Positions 1 through 6,126 of a DNA stretch of 7,876 nucleotides are shown here, piece by piece (within the stretch, counting starts at the first letter, position 1; every line of letters starts with the position of its first letter). Where the stretch lies: positions 1 to 7,876 of the forward strand of contig JAFXRA010000145.1 in assembly GCA_017526725.1 (NCBI GenBank). The letters are read 5' to 3'. The translations under genes were made by a program, and so were the position numbers. The notes beneath the pieces were generated by a model. That model worked only from the letters and a program-made list of their open reading frames with translations. It was not told where the DNA came from and searched no databases. The DNA is from Candidatus Rifleibacteriota bacterium. GTDB taxonomy: Bacteria > Riflebacteria > Ozemobacteria > Ozemobacterales > Ozemobacteraceae.

Positions 1-122
1 GTATGAGCCGTGAATCTGCTATTCGCGCTCTGCAGACTACTGGTATTCAGGTAACTGCAATAAAAGACGTTTCCGGTATTCCACACAATGGTTGTCGTCC
101 ACCAAAACGACGCCGCGTCTGA
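1..122 (+). CDS. rpsK: 30S ribosomal protein S11, C-terminal part (5' end outside window)
   Basis: The first 122 bases encode the last 39 residues of S11, read from base 3 to a TGA stop at 120-122. The tail [14 protein letters not shown] is the near-invariant C-terminus of bacterial S11, and the preceding [22 protein letters not shown] matches its last helix and strand. S11 sits on the platform of the small subunit, near the mRNA exit region and the 3' end of 16S rRNA. A small oddity is VSGIPHNG where many bacteria have VTPIPHNG. The gene is followed after 14 bases by rpsD, and the rpsD Shine-Dalgarno sequence overlaps the S11 stop codon, so the two are certainly co-transcribed. The start and most of the protein lie upstream of the window. 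Confidence 0.96.
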   Translation, partial: MSRESAIRALQTTGIQVTAIKDVSGIPHNGCRPPKRRRV

Positions 123-127
123 GGAGG
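121..127 (+). promoter_or_regulatory. Shine-Dalgarno site that fixes the rpsD start
   Basis: GAGGAGG at 121-127 overlaps the last two bases of the rpsK stop codon and lies 9 bases before the ATG at 137. This spacing is ideal for 137 and rules out the upstream in-frame ATG at 92, which would lie inside rpsK. Confidence 0.85.
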
Positions 128-136
128 CTTTTTATT

Positions 137-769
137 ATGGCTAGATATACTGGTTCAGTTTGTAGATTATGTCGCCGTGAAGGTGATCAACTTTTCCTTA
201 AAGGTGCCCGTTGTTTCACAGAAAAATGTGCTTTCAAGCGCCGCTCAATGGTTCCCGGTCAGCATGGTGCTGAAGCAGCAAGAAAGAAACCTACAGGATA
301 CGAAGTTCAGCTTCGTGCCAAGCAAAAAGTTAGAAGAACTTATGGTATCCTTGAAAGACAGTTCCATAGCTATTATGAAGTAGCTAGCAGACAGGGCGGT
401 AACACTGGAGTTAACTTGCTCCATCAGCTTGAAACCCGTCTTGACAATGTAGCTTTCCGCATGGGTTTTGGTCTTTCTAGAGCTCAGACTCGTATGTGGG
501 TTACTCAAGGTCATTTTGAAGTAAATGGCAAGAAGTGCAATATTCCTAGTTATCAGCTCAGAGCTGGTGATGTTGTTGCAATTCGTGAAAATAGCAAAGT
601 TAAAAACCAGATTAAAGACGCTCTGGAAATCAACTCAAGCCGTGAAGCCAGTCCTTGGCTGGAAGTAGATCGTGAAAATTTGAAAGGCAAATTCCTTGCT
701 CTTCCTGAACGTTCTCAGCTTGATCCAAAGATCCAGGAACATCTGATCGTTGAATACTACTCTCGCTAA
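137..769 (+). CDS. rpsD: 30S ribosomal protein S4, zinc-binding (four-cysteine) form
   Basis: This 210-residue protein has the full S4 layout and the usual family length. The N-terminal domain carries Cys9, Cys12, Cys26 and Cys31, the zinc-binding C+ form, followed by the conserved VPGQHG motif at 39-44. The S4 RNA-binding domain spans roughly residues 99-160 (RLDNVAFRMGFGLSRAQTR, then VNGKKCNIPSYQLRAGDVV). The protein ends in the conserved IVEYYSR. S4 is a primary binder of 16S rRNA and nucleates assembly of the small-subunit body; in several bacteria it is also an autoregulator of its own operon. The start at 137 is chosen over an in-frame ATG at 92 because MARYTG is the conserved S4 N-terminus and a strong ribosome binding site precedes it. 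It is followed after 20 bases by rpoA. Confidence 0.97.
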   Translation: MARYTGSVCRLCRREGDQLFLKGARCFTEKCAFKRRSMVPGQHGAEAARKKPTGYEVQLRAKQKVRRTYGILERQFHSYYEVASRQGGNTGVNLLHQLETRLDNVAFRMGFGLSRAQTRMWVTQGHFEVNGKKCNIPSYQLRAGDVVAIRENSKVKNQIKDALEINSSREASPWLEVDRENLKGKFLALPERSQLDPKIQEHLIVEYYSR

Positions 770-789
770 TAATTAGGAGGCTGGTTCGC

Positions 790-1800
790 GTGATTGAAAT
801 TAATCAACCTAAGTTAAGATATAGACAGGGCGAAGACGCTAATCATGGTATTATTGAAGTTGAACCACTCGAAAGAGGTTATGGTCTTACATTAGGTAAT
901 GCTTTTAGACGTGTTCTTCTTTCTTCTCTCCCTGGTTCAGCTGTTTCCTCAGTTAAGATTGACGGAGTTCTCCATGAATTCTGCAGCATCCCTGGTGTTG
1001 TAGAAGATGTAACTGCTATTATTCTTAATCTCAAGAAACTTGTAGTAAATGTTGAAACTGATGAACCCGTAACTGTTCGTCTTGAAGTAAAGGGTCCTGC
1101 AGATGTAACTGCTGCTGACCTACCTGCAAATCCAGACCTTATGGTCATTGACGAAAATGTTCATATTGCTCAGATTACTGGCGATGTAACACTTGGTATG
1201 GATATTACTTTCAAGCGTGGTCGTGGTTATGTTCTTGCTGATGATAACGAAGCATCTAATGACGCTATAGGTACTATACTTGTAGACTCACAGTTCTCTC
1301 CAGTAACAAGAGTTATGTATGATGTTTCTGAAGCTCGTGTCGGTCAAAACATCAATTATGACAAGCTTACACTTCAAGTTTGGACAAATGGCAGTATGCA
1401 GCCAGCAGAAGCTGTTGAAACTGCTGCTAGATTCTTGAAATCACATGTCGATTTGTTTGAATCTCTTAAAGATGAAATCATCGACGATAGAGAAGATTTA
1501 CCTGTTCATAATGAAGAACTTGTTATGGTATCAACCCAGAAGCAGGAACCAACTCAGAAGGGTAATACCGAAATCCTTATTAAGGATCTTGAATTTTCAG
1601 TCCGTTCTAGAAACTGCCTCAAGAGAGCTGGAATTCAGACTCTTGGTGAACTTGTTAACAAAAAAGTTTCTGAACTTCTCGAAATTAAGAATTTCGGTAA
1701 GAAGTCTCTTAAAGAAGTCAGAGAAAAGCTTGCTCAGTTCAATATGCAGCTTCCTGACGATGATGGTTCAATTGATGATGACGGAGGAAATGAAGAATGA
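790..1800 (+). CDS. rpoA: DNA-directed RNA polymerase subunit alpha
   Basis: The protein has 336 residues and starts at GTG, with AGGAGG at 775-780 placed 9 bases upstream. The N-terminal dimerisation domain (about residues 1-235) contains the signatures [20 protein letters not shown] at 25-44 and [14 protein letters not shown] at 61-74. The C-terminal domain (about 260-322) has [12 protein letters not shown] and NFGKKSL. Residues R272, N275, G303, K305 and S306 line up with E. coli R265, N268, G296, K298 and S299, which contact UP-element DNA, so promoter and activator contacts are probably retained. The dimer nucleates polymerase assembly with beta and beta'. The protein is about 20 residues longer than many Bacillota homologues; the extra length is a glutamine- and lysine-containing linker and an acidic tail ([14 protein letters not shown]). 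The stop codon overlaps the rplQ start in ATGA, which suggests translational coupling. Confidence 0.98.
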   Translation: MIEINQPKLRYRQGEDANHGIIEVEPLERGYGLTLGNAFRRVLLSSLPGSAVSSVKIDGVLHEFCSIPGVVEDVTAIILNLKKLVVNVETDEPVTVRLEVKGPADVTAADLPANPDLMVIDENVHIAQITGDVTLGMDITFKRGRGYVLADDNEASNDAIGTILVDSQFSPVTRVMYDVSEARVGQNINYDKLTLQVWTNGSMQPAEAVETAARFLKSHVDLFESLKDEIIDDREDLPVHNEELVMVSTQKQEPTQKGNTEILIKDLEFSVRSRNCLKRAGIQTLGELVNKKVSELLEIKNFGKKSLKEVREKLAQFNMQLPDDDGSIDDDGGNEE

Positions 1801-2495
1801 GACATCAGATAAAACTTCGCAAGTTTGGTCGTGAGTCTCACCAGAGAAAAGCTCTGTTGAGGTCTCTCTGCACTTCACTTGTTAAATATGAAAAAATAGA
1901 AACCACACTGGCTAAAGCAAAAGATCTTCGCCGTGTAATTGAAAAAGCAGTTACTCTTGCTAAGAATTACAATGACCCAGAAAAACTCAATGCTAAGGGT
2001 GGAGAAAATCAGACTAAGGAAGAACATCTTGCAGCAATCAGAGCTTCTAAGCGTGTAGCTCTCAGTGCTTATTTCCATGCTGCTAATGACCGCGAAATTC
2101 TTGGCCGTAACGAAATTAAGAAATACATTTCTAATTTAAGCAAAGAAAATCGTGAAGCTGTTGAAAAATACATGGAAGATCAGACTAAGAATCCAAAGCC
2201 TGATTTCGTAATTGATTATATTCCAGCTGTTGCTACCAGAAAAGTTACTGTAAAGAAAACTGTTGATGGTAAGACAGTAAAAGAAGAAGTTACTAAAGAA
2301 CGTGGTAAGACTGCTGTTAGCACTAAGCGCGCTGGTGCAACCAGAATTCTCAGAGTAGAAGGCGTTCTTAATAAACTTCTAAATCGTATTGCTCCTCGTT
2401 TCAAAGATGTAAATGGTGGTTACACCAGAATTTACAAACTTGGCAACAGACGCGGCGATAATGCTGAAATGGCAATTATCGAATTCACAAAGTAA
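1797..2495 (+). CDS. rplQ: 50S ribosomal protein L17 with a large internal insertion
   Basis: The N-terminal part (residues 1-60: [20 protein letters not shown], then [22 protein letters not shown]) and the C-terminal part (about 188-232: [32 protein letters not shown]) are unmistakable L17. The protein is 232 residues, whereas E. coli and B. subtilis L17 are about 120-130. The extra material lies between roughly residues 60-100 and 187 and is rich in lysine, glutamate and valine, with a predicted helical part (100-130) and a strand- or linker-like part (140-175). There is no frameshift, stop or codon-use break, so the insertion seems genuine. L17 binds 23S rRNA near the peptide exit tunnel region. 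The start ATG overlaps the rpoA stop (ATGA) and is preceded by GGAGG at 1783-1787, 9 bases away. ecfA1 begins 12 bases after the stop. Confidence 0.96.
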   Translation: MRHQIKLRKFGRESHQRKALLRSLCTSLVKYEKIETTLAKAKDLRRVIEKAVTLAKNYNDPEKLNAKGGENQTKEEHLAAIRASKRVALSAYFHAANDREILGRNEIKKYISNLSKENREAVEKYMEDQTKNPKPDFVIDYIPAVATRKVTVKKTVDGKTVKEEVTKERGKTAVSTKRAGATRILRVEGVLNKLLNRIAPRFKDVNGGYTRIYKLGNRRGDNAEMAIIEFTK

Positions 2496-2507
2496 TACGT
2501 TTATCAG

Positions 2508-3245
2508 GTGATTCTCTTTGATAGAGTATCTTTCTGTTATAATGCCAACCAAGAAACCTCCTTTGTTTTGAAGGAGGTTTCTTTTTCCTTAAATAAGGGT
2601 GTTATTAACGGATTAATTGGTAAAAACGGCTGTGGTAAATCAACAATCGCAAGATTAATTGTAGGTTTGCTAAAACCGACAGAAGGCAATATTTCTTTTG
2701 AACAGGAAAATGAAGAATCTTCTCCATATTATTTTTCAGGAATGATTTTTCAAAACCCTGATAATCAGATAGTTGGCACTACTATTGGTGATGATATTGC
2801 TTTTGGATTAGAAAACCTTAATTTGCCAACAGAAAATATTCAGCAGTTAGTTACTAAATCTGCTTCTCTTTTTGGTTTTGAAAATATGCTGGATATGCCG
2901 GTTTCTAAACTCTCTGGCGGACAGAAGCAGATGCTTTGTATTGCTTCAGTTTTAGCTTTAGAACCTAGTTGGATCGTTTTTGATGAACCAACTTCTCACT
3001 TAGATCCATGGGCTAGAATGGAATTCTGGAACATTATTAATTTTCTTGTTCAACAAAGTAATATAGGTATTATAGTTATTTCTCAGCTTCCAGAAGACAT
3101 TAACAGATTTCAAAATGTTATGGTTTTAAATGAAGGAAGCGTATTTTTCAATGGTTCAAAAGAAAGTTTTAAAAATTTAAATGAACTCCCAGAAGGAATT
3201 GATTTCCCTGAAGGTTGGAAGCTTGAAAGGATTATGAATAGTTAA
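2508..3245 (+). CDS. ecfA1: ECF transporter ATP-binding subunit EcfA1 (CbiO family)
   Basis: This 245-residue cytoplasmic ABC ATPase energises import of vitamins or metal ions together with EcfA2, EcfT and an S component. The nucleotide-binding domain shows an A-loop aromatic near Tyr11, Walker A GKNGCGKST at 38-46, Q-loop Gln82 (FQNPDNQIVG), signature LSGGQ at 135-139, Walker B WIVFDEP at 155-161 with catalytic Glu160, and D-loop SHLD at 163-166. FQNPDNQ is typical of EcfA subunits. The switch position, normally histidine (ITH), is Gln193 in ISQ. The GTG start at 2508 is the only possible start after the in-frame stop at 2493-2495 that keeps the conserved N-terminus; it has no good Shine-Dalgarno sequence, so translation may be coupled to rplQ. 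A terminator-like hairpin lies within codons 15-26. The gene ends 2 bases before ecfA2. Confidence 0.93.
   Translation: MILFDRVSFCYNANQETSFVLKEVSFSLNKGVINGLIGKNGCGKSTIARLIVGLLKPTEGNISFEQENEESSPYYFSGMIFQNPDNQIVGTTIGDDIAFGLENLNLPTENIQQLVTKSASLFGFENMLDMPVSKLSGGQKQMLCIASVLALEPSWIVFDEPTSHLDPWARMEFWNIINFLVQQSNIGIIVISQLPEDINRFQNVMVLNEGSVFFNGSKESFKNLNELPEGIDFPEGWKLERIMNS
2551..2586 (+). terminator. Intrinsic-terminator-like hairpin inside the start of ecfA1
   Basis: Bases 2551-2563 (AAGAAACCTCCTT) pair perfectly with 2571-2583 (AAGGAGGTTTCTT), a 13-bp stem with a 7-base loop (TGTTTTG). A run of five Ts, 2582-2586, overlaps the foot of the stem and is followed by CCTT. This is the form of a Rho-independent terminator on the + strand, with no T-run for the opposite direction. 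It lies 56 bases after the rplQ stop but 43 bases inside the ecfA1 coding sequence. The 3' arm also holds AAGGAGGT, a perfect Shine-Dalgarno match, with no start codon at useful spacing. It probably limits read-through from the ribosomal operon into the ECF genes; ribosomes translating ecfA1 would stop the hairpin forming. Function is inferred. Confidence 0.7.
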
Positions 3246-3247
3246 AT

Positions 3248-4057
3248 ATGCAGTTATATATTGGCAATTTAGTTATTAATTTTAATGATAATCCTTTTTT
3301 AGGACCAATTAATGCTGCTTTTAATTCAGGTTCACTTAATTTGATTGTAGGCCGTTCTGGCTGTGGTAAAAGCACCTTATTAAAGCTTATTGCTGGATTT
3401 CATAAAGATTTTACTGGTGCTGTTGCCTTAGACGAAGATTATTTTGAGCCGGAAGGTAATGTTGCTCTGGCTTTTCAGAATCCTGAAGCTTTATTTTTCA
3501 ATTCAACAGTATTTGATGAAATTTCATACTCGTTAACTGCTGCTGGTAATGACAAGGATAATATAAAATCTATTACCGAAATTTGGATGAAAAAATGGGG
3601 ATTAGACCCTGAAGTTTATTCTGACAAATACCCTTTTAAACTATCTGGTGGGGAAAAGCGTAGAGTAGCCCTTGCTGCATGCACTATTTTAAAACCAAAG
3701 ATAATTCTTCTTGACGAACCCTTAGCGGGTTTGGATAGGGCAGGGCAAACCGATTTAGCAGAGATAATTAATTCTCTTTCTCTTGAAAGCATTGTCATTG
3801 TTGTTACTCATGAACCTGAACTTATTTTGCAGGAAAATTCCAGCGTATTGTTTTTAAATGGCGCGGAAACTTCTCAGTATTCTTCTAGAGAGTTTCTTTC
3901 TAATGCCGTGATTAATCCTGAGTTTTATCCACTGCCTGAGTGGTATACTACTACCTTGGCACCTTTTGCCCAGAATTTTGATCTTCCAAAAGTCAAAGCA
4001 GAAGACGTTGCAGACTATTTAGAAAGCTATAGTAATGAACCCGCAGATTATCAATAA
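3248..4057 (+). CDS. ecfA2: ECF transporter ATP-binding subunit EcfA2
   Basis: The second ABC ATPase of the module has 269 residues. It shows Walker A GRSGCGKST at 35-43, Q-loop Gln77 (AFQNPEALFF), signature LSGGE at 132-136, Walker B IILLDEP at 152-158 with Glu157, D-loop AGLD at 160-163 and switch His188 (VTH), so all catalytic motifs are present. It should pair with EcfA1 as a heterodimer in which each site combines the Walker A of one subunit with the signature of the other. The C-terminal stretch after residue 215 is less conserved; its PLPEWYTT segment resembles the linker seen in many EcfA proteins. The start lies 2 bases after the ecfA1 stop and the nearest purine-rich stretch (AAAGGA, 3226-3231) is too far away, so translation probably relies on re-initiation. 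The 3' end overlaps ecfT by 23 bases. Confidence 0.92.
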   Translation: MQLYIGNLVINFNDNPFLGPINAAFNSGSLNLIVGRSGCGKSTLLKLIAGFHKDFTGAVALDEDYFEPEGNVALAFQNPEALFFNSTVFDEISYSLTAAGNDKDNIKSITEIWMKKWGLDPEVYSDKYPFKLSGGEKRRVALAACTILKPKIILLDEPLAGLDRAGQTDLAEIINSLSLESIVIVVTHEPELILQENSSVLFLNGAETSQYSSREFLSNAVINPEFYPLPEWYTTTLAPFAQNFDLPKVKAEDVADYLESYSNEPADYQ

Positions 4058-4775
4058 TTCAGCTTTTACAAAACTAAGCCCCATAACTAAGGGGTTACTC
4101 TGCATTGTTTATATTCTTCTGTTTTCTTTATTATGTAAAACCTGGCTTGTTGCTTTAAACCTGAATCTTTTTTTAATTCTTATTTGTTTTTATTTAAAGG
4201 AAGACGCTATTGGTCTGATTGCTTCAATTAAAAGAATATGGTTTTTGTTGTTAATCGTCGGTTTATTTCAAGGTTTTATTGGAAAAAACTTTGATTTTTT
4301 TGCAGGTTTAAGTGCTGTTTTTAAAATAATGGGAATATATCTTACAGCAACTCTTTATACGAGAGTTTCTACGCAGAACGAACTGTTATATTTTTGGGAA
4401 ATATGTTTCAAACCTCTTAAATTATTTGGTTTTTCTTCTAATGAACTTGCTTTGACTATGGTTATTGCAATCAGATTTTTGCCTGTTTTTATAGATGAAA
4501 TAGAAAGAATAAGAATAGCTCAAATTGCAAGAGGGGCAAAATTATCAAAGAATTCGATTGTTTCTGCTATAAATTTTATGCCTCTTTTAATTCCTGTCTT
4601 AACTCAGGCTATAATGCGTTCTGAAGAATTGGCAGATGCTATGGAAGTTAGAGGTTATGTTCCAAATCGCCCAAGAGGACGCTATAAAAGCTATGCTCTA
4701 GGTATATATGATTTTGTTGCTTTTGTAATTATGCTTACAACTATTGGTTTATTAACATGGAAAATGCTTGCCTAG
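4035..4775 (+). CDS. ecfT: ECF transporter transmembrane subunit EcfT
   Basis: This 246-residue integral membrane protein couples ATP hydrolysis by EcfA1/EcfA2 to movement of the substrate-binding S component. Hydrophobic segments lie at about 20-35, 38-54, 65-82, 88-108 and 222-244. The cytoplasmic coupling helices carry the two family motifs: ARG at 165-167 (IAQIARGAKLS) and VRG at 205-207 (DAMEVRGYVPN); the arginines dock onto the ATPases. The ATG at 4035 lies within the end of ecfA2, and no other ATG occurs until far downstream, so the overlap is real and suggests coupled translation. No S-component gene is adjacent, which fits a group II module shared by several S proteins encoded elsewhere. 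The usual Bacillota continuation (truA, rplM, rpsI) is absent. The gene converges with the minus-strand gene ending at 4818. Confidence 0.92.
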   Translation: MNPQIINNSAFTKLSPITKGLLCIVYILLFSLLCKTWLVALNLNLFLILICFYLKEDAIGLIASIKRIWFLLLIVGLFQGFIGKNFDFFAGLSAVFKIMGIYLTATLYTRVSTQNELLYFWEICFKPLKLFGFSSNELALTMVIAIRFLPVFIDEIERIRIAQIARGAKLSKNSIVSAINFMPLLIPVLTQAIMRSEELADAMEVRGYVPNRPRGRYKSYALGIYDFVAFVIMLTTIGLLTWKMLA

Positions 4776-4817
4776 ATAAGTTATTTATTGTTGCTTACAT
4801 AAGCTGTTGTAATCTTT

Positions 4818-5150
4818 TTAAGGAAGGTTATGGTCAAAATAAATTACTGAGCAAATAGAGATAAAGTAACTAATATCAGCGAAAATATTTACATTAATTT
4901 CTTTATTTTTCTTTAAAAATACCCATATAAAAGTAATAAAATTAAAAAGAAAAAAGAACCAACAAGTGAAATGCCTAATAATAGTTATTATTAACAATGC
5001 GGGTAATGCCAATAAGGCAGCCTCGCCTTGGCAAAGATTTGTTTTAAAAAAAATATAAAAAAGTATTGTTATTATTGACAAAAAAGCACAAATAATACTA
5101 CCAGATTTATATGGCAATGAACTTCTAAAATCTTCAAAGAATTTTATCAT
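4818..5150 (-). CDS. Small hypothetical multi-pass membrane protein
   Basis: I do not recognise this 110-residue protein. It has about four hydrophobic segments (roughly 17-35, 43-59, 62-79 and 89-105) separated by short polar turns with lysines (KKNKEIN at 80-86), and very little soluble sequence, so it is an inner-membrane protein. The ATG (5150-5148) has AGGA at 5160-5157, six bases upstream, a reasonable ribosome binding site. It follows the 242-residue membrane-protein gene by 25 bases on the same strand, so the two are probably co-transcribed. Base composition is clearly more AT-rich than the ribosomal and hydG genes, which may mean weak constraint or acquisition. It converges with ecfT across 42 bases without a strong terminator. 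Existence is likely; function is unknown. Confidence 0.6.
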   Translation of the reverse strand: MIKFFEDFRSSLPYKSGSIICAFLSIITILFYIFFKTNLCQGEAALLALPALLIITIIRHFTCWFFFLFNFITFIWVFLKKNKEINVNIFADISYFISICSVIYFDHNLP

Positions 5151-5175
5151 TTTTAATCCTGCATTTTACAAAAAA

Positions 5176-5904
5176 TTAGCTTTTGGAAATCTGTTTTGTG
5201 TAATCAGAAGGGGTTTCTTCGAATTTATAAGAGTTGAAATACTCTCTGGTTGATAGTTCATTCCCTTTGTTACATGTTATTAACGGAATATTAAAATATT
5301 CTGAAAAATTTTTGGATATTGTTACACTGGTTTCGTAGTCTTCAATATTTGTACCTATAAAGATGTTTTGTGTTTTTCCATTATTTAATAAAAAGCTTAT
5401 GGAGTAATCAAAAAAAAGATTAGTTTTAGGGTCTGGTTCTATTTTTTTGTAAGAAAGATTACCTTTAATTTTAAATCTAGATTTATAATTAAAAATATTA
5501 TTACCTATTTGTAGAATATCATTTTTGTTTATAGTTTTAGTTTTAATTTTAATTGAGAAAAAACGATATTCTGTAAAAAAACAATTATTATTGAGGTCGA
5601 TAACAATATATTTTTTTATGCTGATTAAACTACAAAAAAAACTTCCTATAAAAACAATTGCAGTTATTATATATGCGTCATTAATTGTAAATATAAAACG
5701 GCCATATCGATTTATAGAATTATTAATTAAATTATATTTTGCAATATAAAAAAAAGCAATAGAAGCGACAATAGCTATAATAAAAGATAATATCTTTTTT
5801 AATGCTGTGTAATCGGGGAAAAATATTTTATAATCTTCTACTTCAATCGTAAAATATTTTTCATTGACTGAATGAAAGTAATTAATTAATTCTGCTGTTT
5901 CCAT
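5176..5904 (-). CDS. Hypothetical two-pass membrane protein with C-terminal cytoplasmic domain
   Basis: This 242-residue protein is not recognised. A short polar N-terminus (1-35) is followed by two membrane helices (about 38-57 and 77-96) and a soluble region of about 145 residues. That region starts with alternating strand-like segments (YIVIDLNNNCFFTEYRFFSIKIK at 99-121, in two parts) and later has YSISFLLNNGKTQNIFIGT and a helix ending FSEYFNIPL. The arrangement of two helices, beta-rich body and terminal helix resembles bacterial PH-like membrane proteins, but this is shape only. Asparagine and lysine are unusually frequent, reflecting AT-rich codons. The ATG at 5904 has no evident Shine-Dalgarno sequence, and a promoter-like pair sits so close that the transcript could be leaderless. 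It leads a probable two-gene operon with the downstream small membrane protein. Confidence 0.65.
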   Translation of the reverse strand: METAELINYFHSVNEKYFTIEVEDYKIFFPDYTALKKILSFIIAIVASIAFFYIAKYNLINNSINRYGRFIFTINDAYIITAIVFIGSFFCSLISIKKYIVIDLNNNCFFTEYRFFSIKIKTKTINKNDILQIGNNIFNYKSRFKIKGNLSYKKIEPDPKTNLFFDYSISFLLNNGKTQNIFIGTNIEDYETSVTISKNFSEYFNIPLITCNKGNELSTREYFNSYKFEETPSDYTKQISKS

Positions 5905-5910
5905 GATTTT

Positions 5911-5939
5911 ATTCTACTAGTATTTTTCTTTTTGAGCAA
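5911..5939 (-). promoter_or_regulatory. Possible promoter for the minus-strand membrane-protein operon
   Basis: Read on the minus strand, TTGCTC (5939-5934, 4 of 6 to the -35 consensus) and TAGAAT (5916-5911, 5 of 6 to the -10 consensus) are separated by exactly 17 bases. The start codon at 5904 lies only 6 bases past the -10, so transcription from here would give a nearly leaderless mRNA, which agrees with the missing ribosome binding site. Such matches arise often by chance in AT-rich DNA. Confidence 0.35.
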
Positions 5940-6029
5940 ATATTCATTAAAAATCTTTTGATTAAGTAAGTTAACTTGTAACCCTTCTAATAATTATAAC
6001 TAAAATATGGCGGACAATATCTTGCTCAA
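5932..6029. repeat. Inverted repeat with TTGAGCAA arms
   Basis: TTGAGCAAATATT at 5932-5944 is matched in inverse orientation by AATATCTTGCTCAA at 6016-6029, identical apart from one inserted base. The left arm covers the putative -35 element of the minus-strand operon. The spacing of 71 bases makes a simple operator less likely; it may form part of a larger fold or be chance. Confidence 0.4.
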
Positions 6030-6110
6030 CATTATTCAAGTGATTCGCTGCGCTGTGGGACACTTCGTTGTGGGACAGCAACTGACGTTGCTTGTGGGAA
6101 TTGTTAGAAG
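5984..6110. repeat. Inverted repeat with CTTCTAAYAATT arms enclosing GTGGGA repeats
   Basis: CTTCTAATAATT at 5984-5995 is the inverse of AATTGTTAGAAG at 6099-6110 with a single mismatch (11 of 12; a G-U pair in RNA). The arms bracket the TGTGGGACA cluster. This could mark the ends of a small repeat element or close an RNA structure. It interleaves with the TTGAGCAA repeat, so both cannot form at once as simple hairpins. Confidence 0.45.
6054..6100. repeat. Cluster of TGTGGGACA direct repeats with a central hairpin
   Basis: TGTGGGACA occurs at 6054-6062 and 6069-6077, and TGTGGGAA at 6093-6100, giving start-to-start distances of 15 and 24 bases. Between the second and third copies, AGCAAC (6077-6082) and GTTGCT (6087-6092) form a 6-bp stem with a TGAC loop. 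The regular G-rich copies stand out in otherwise AT-rich DNA. They may be a degenerate tandem repeat or protein-binding sites. Confidence 0.55.
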
Positions 6111-6126
6111 AGTAGGATGTGTTGTC

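Noticed and set aside
92..136. Upstream in-frame ATG for rpsD, adding 15 residues
   Set aside because: It lies inside rpsK, the added residues do not match S4, and the conserved MARYTG start at 137 has an ideal ribosome binding site.
245..514. Antisense and alternate-frame open frames across rpsD, rpoA, rplQ, ecfA2 and hydG
   Set aside because: They overlap strongly conserved genes on the correct frame, lack recognisable domains and ribosome binding sites, and are explained by the coding pattern of the real genes.
4075..4097. CCCC/GGGG hairpin just inside ecfT
   Set aside because: A four-pair GC core with a bulge and no T-run; more likely codon coincidence than a regulatory element.
4795..4819. 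Weak hairpin TTACA-N8-TGTAA followed by TCTTTTT between ecfT and the convergent gene
   Set aside because: The stem is only five mostly A-T pairs with an 8-base loop, too weak to call an intrinsic terminator although the position is sensible.
5968..5977. Ten-base palindrome AAGTTAACTT
   Set aside because: Short perfect palindromes of A/T-rich composition are common in such DNA, and no known operator matches it.
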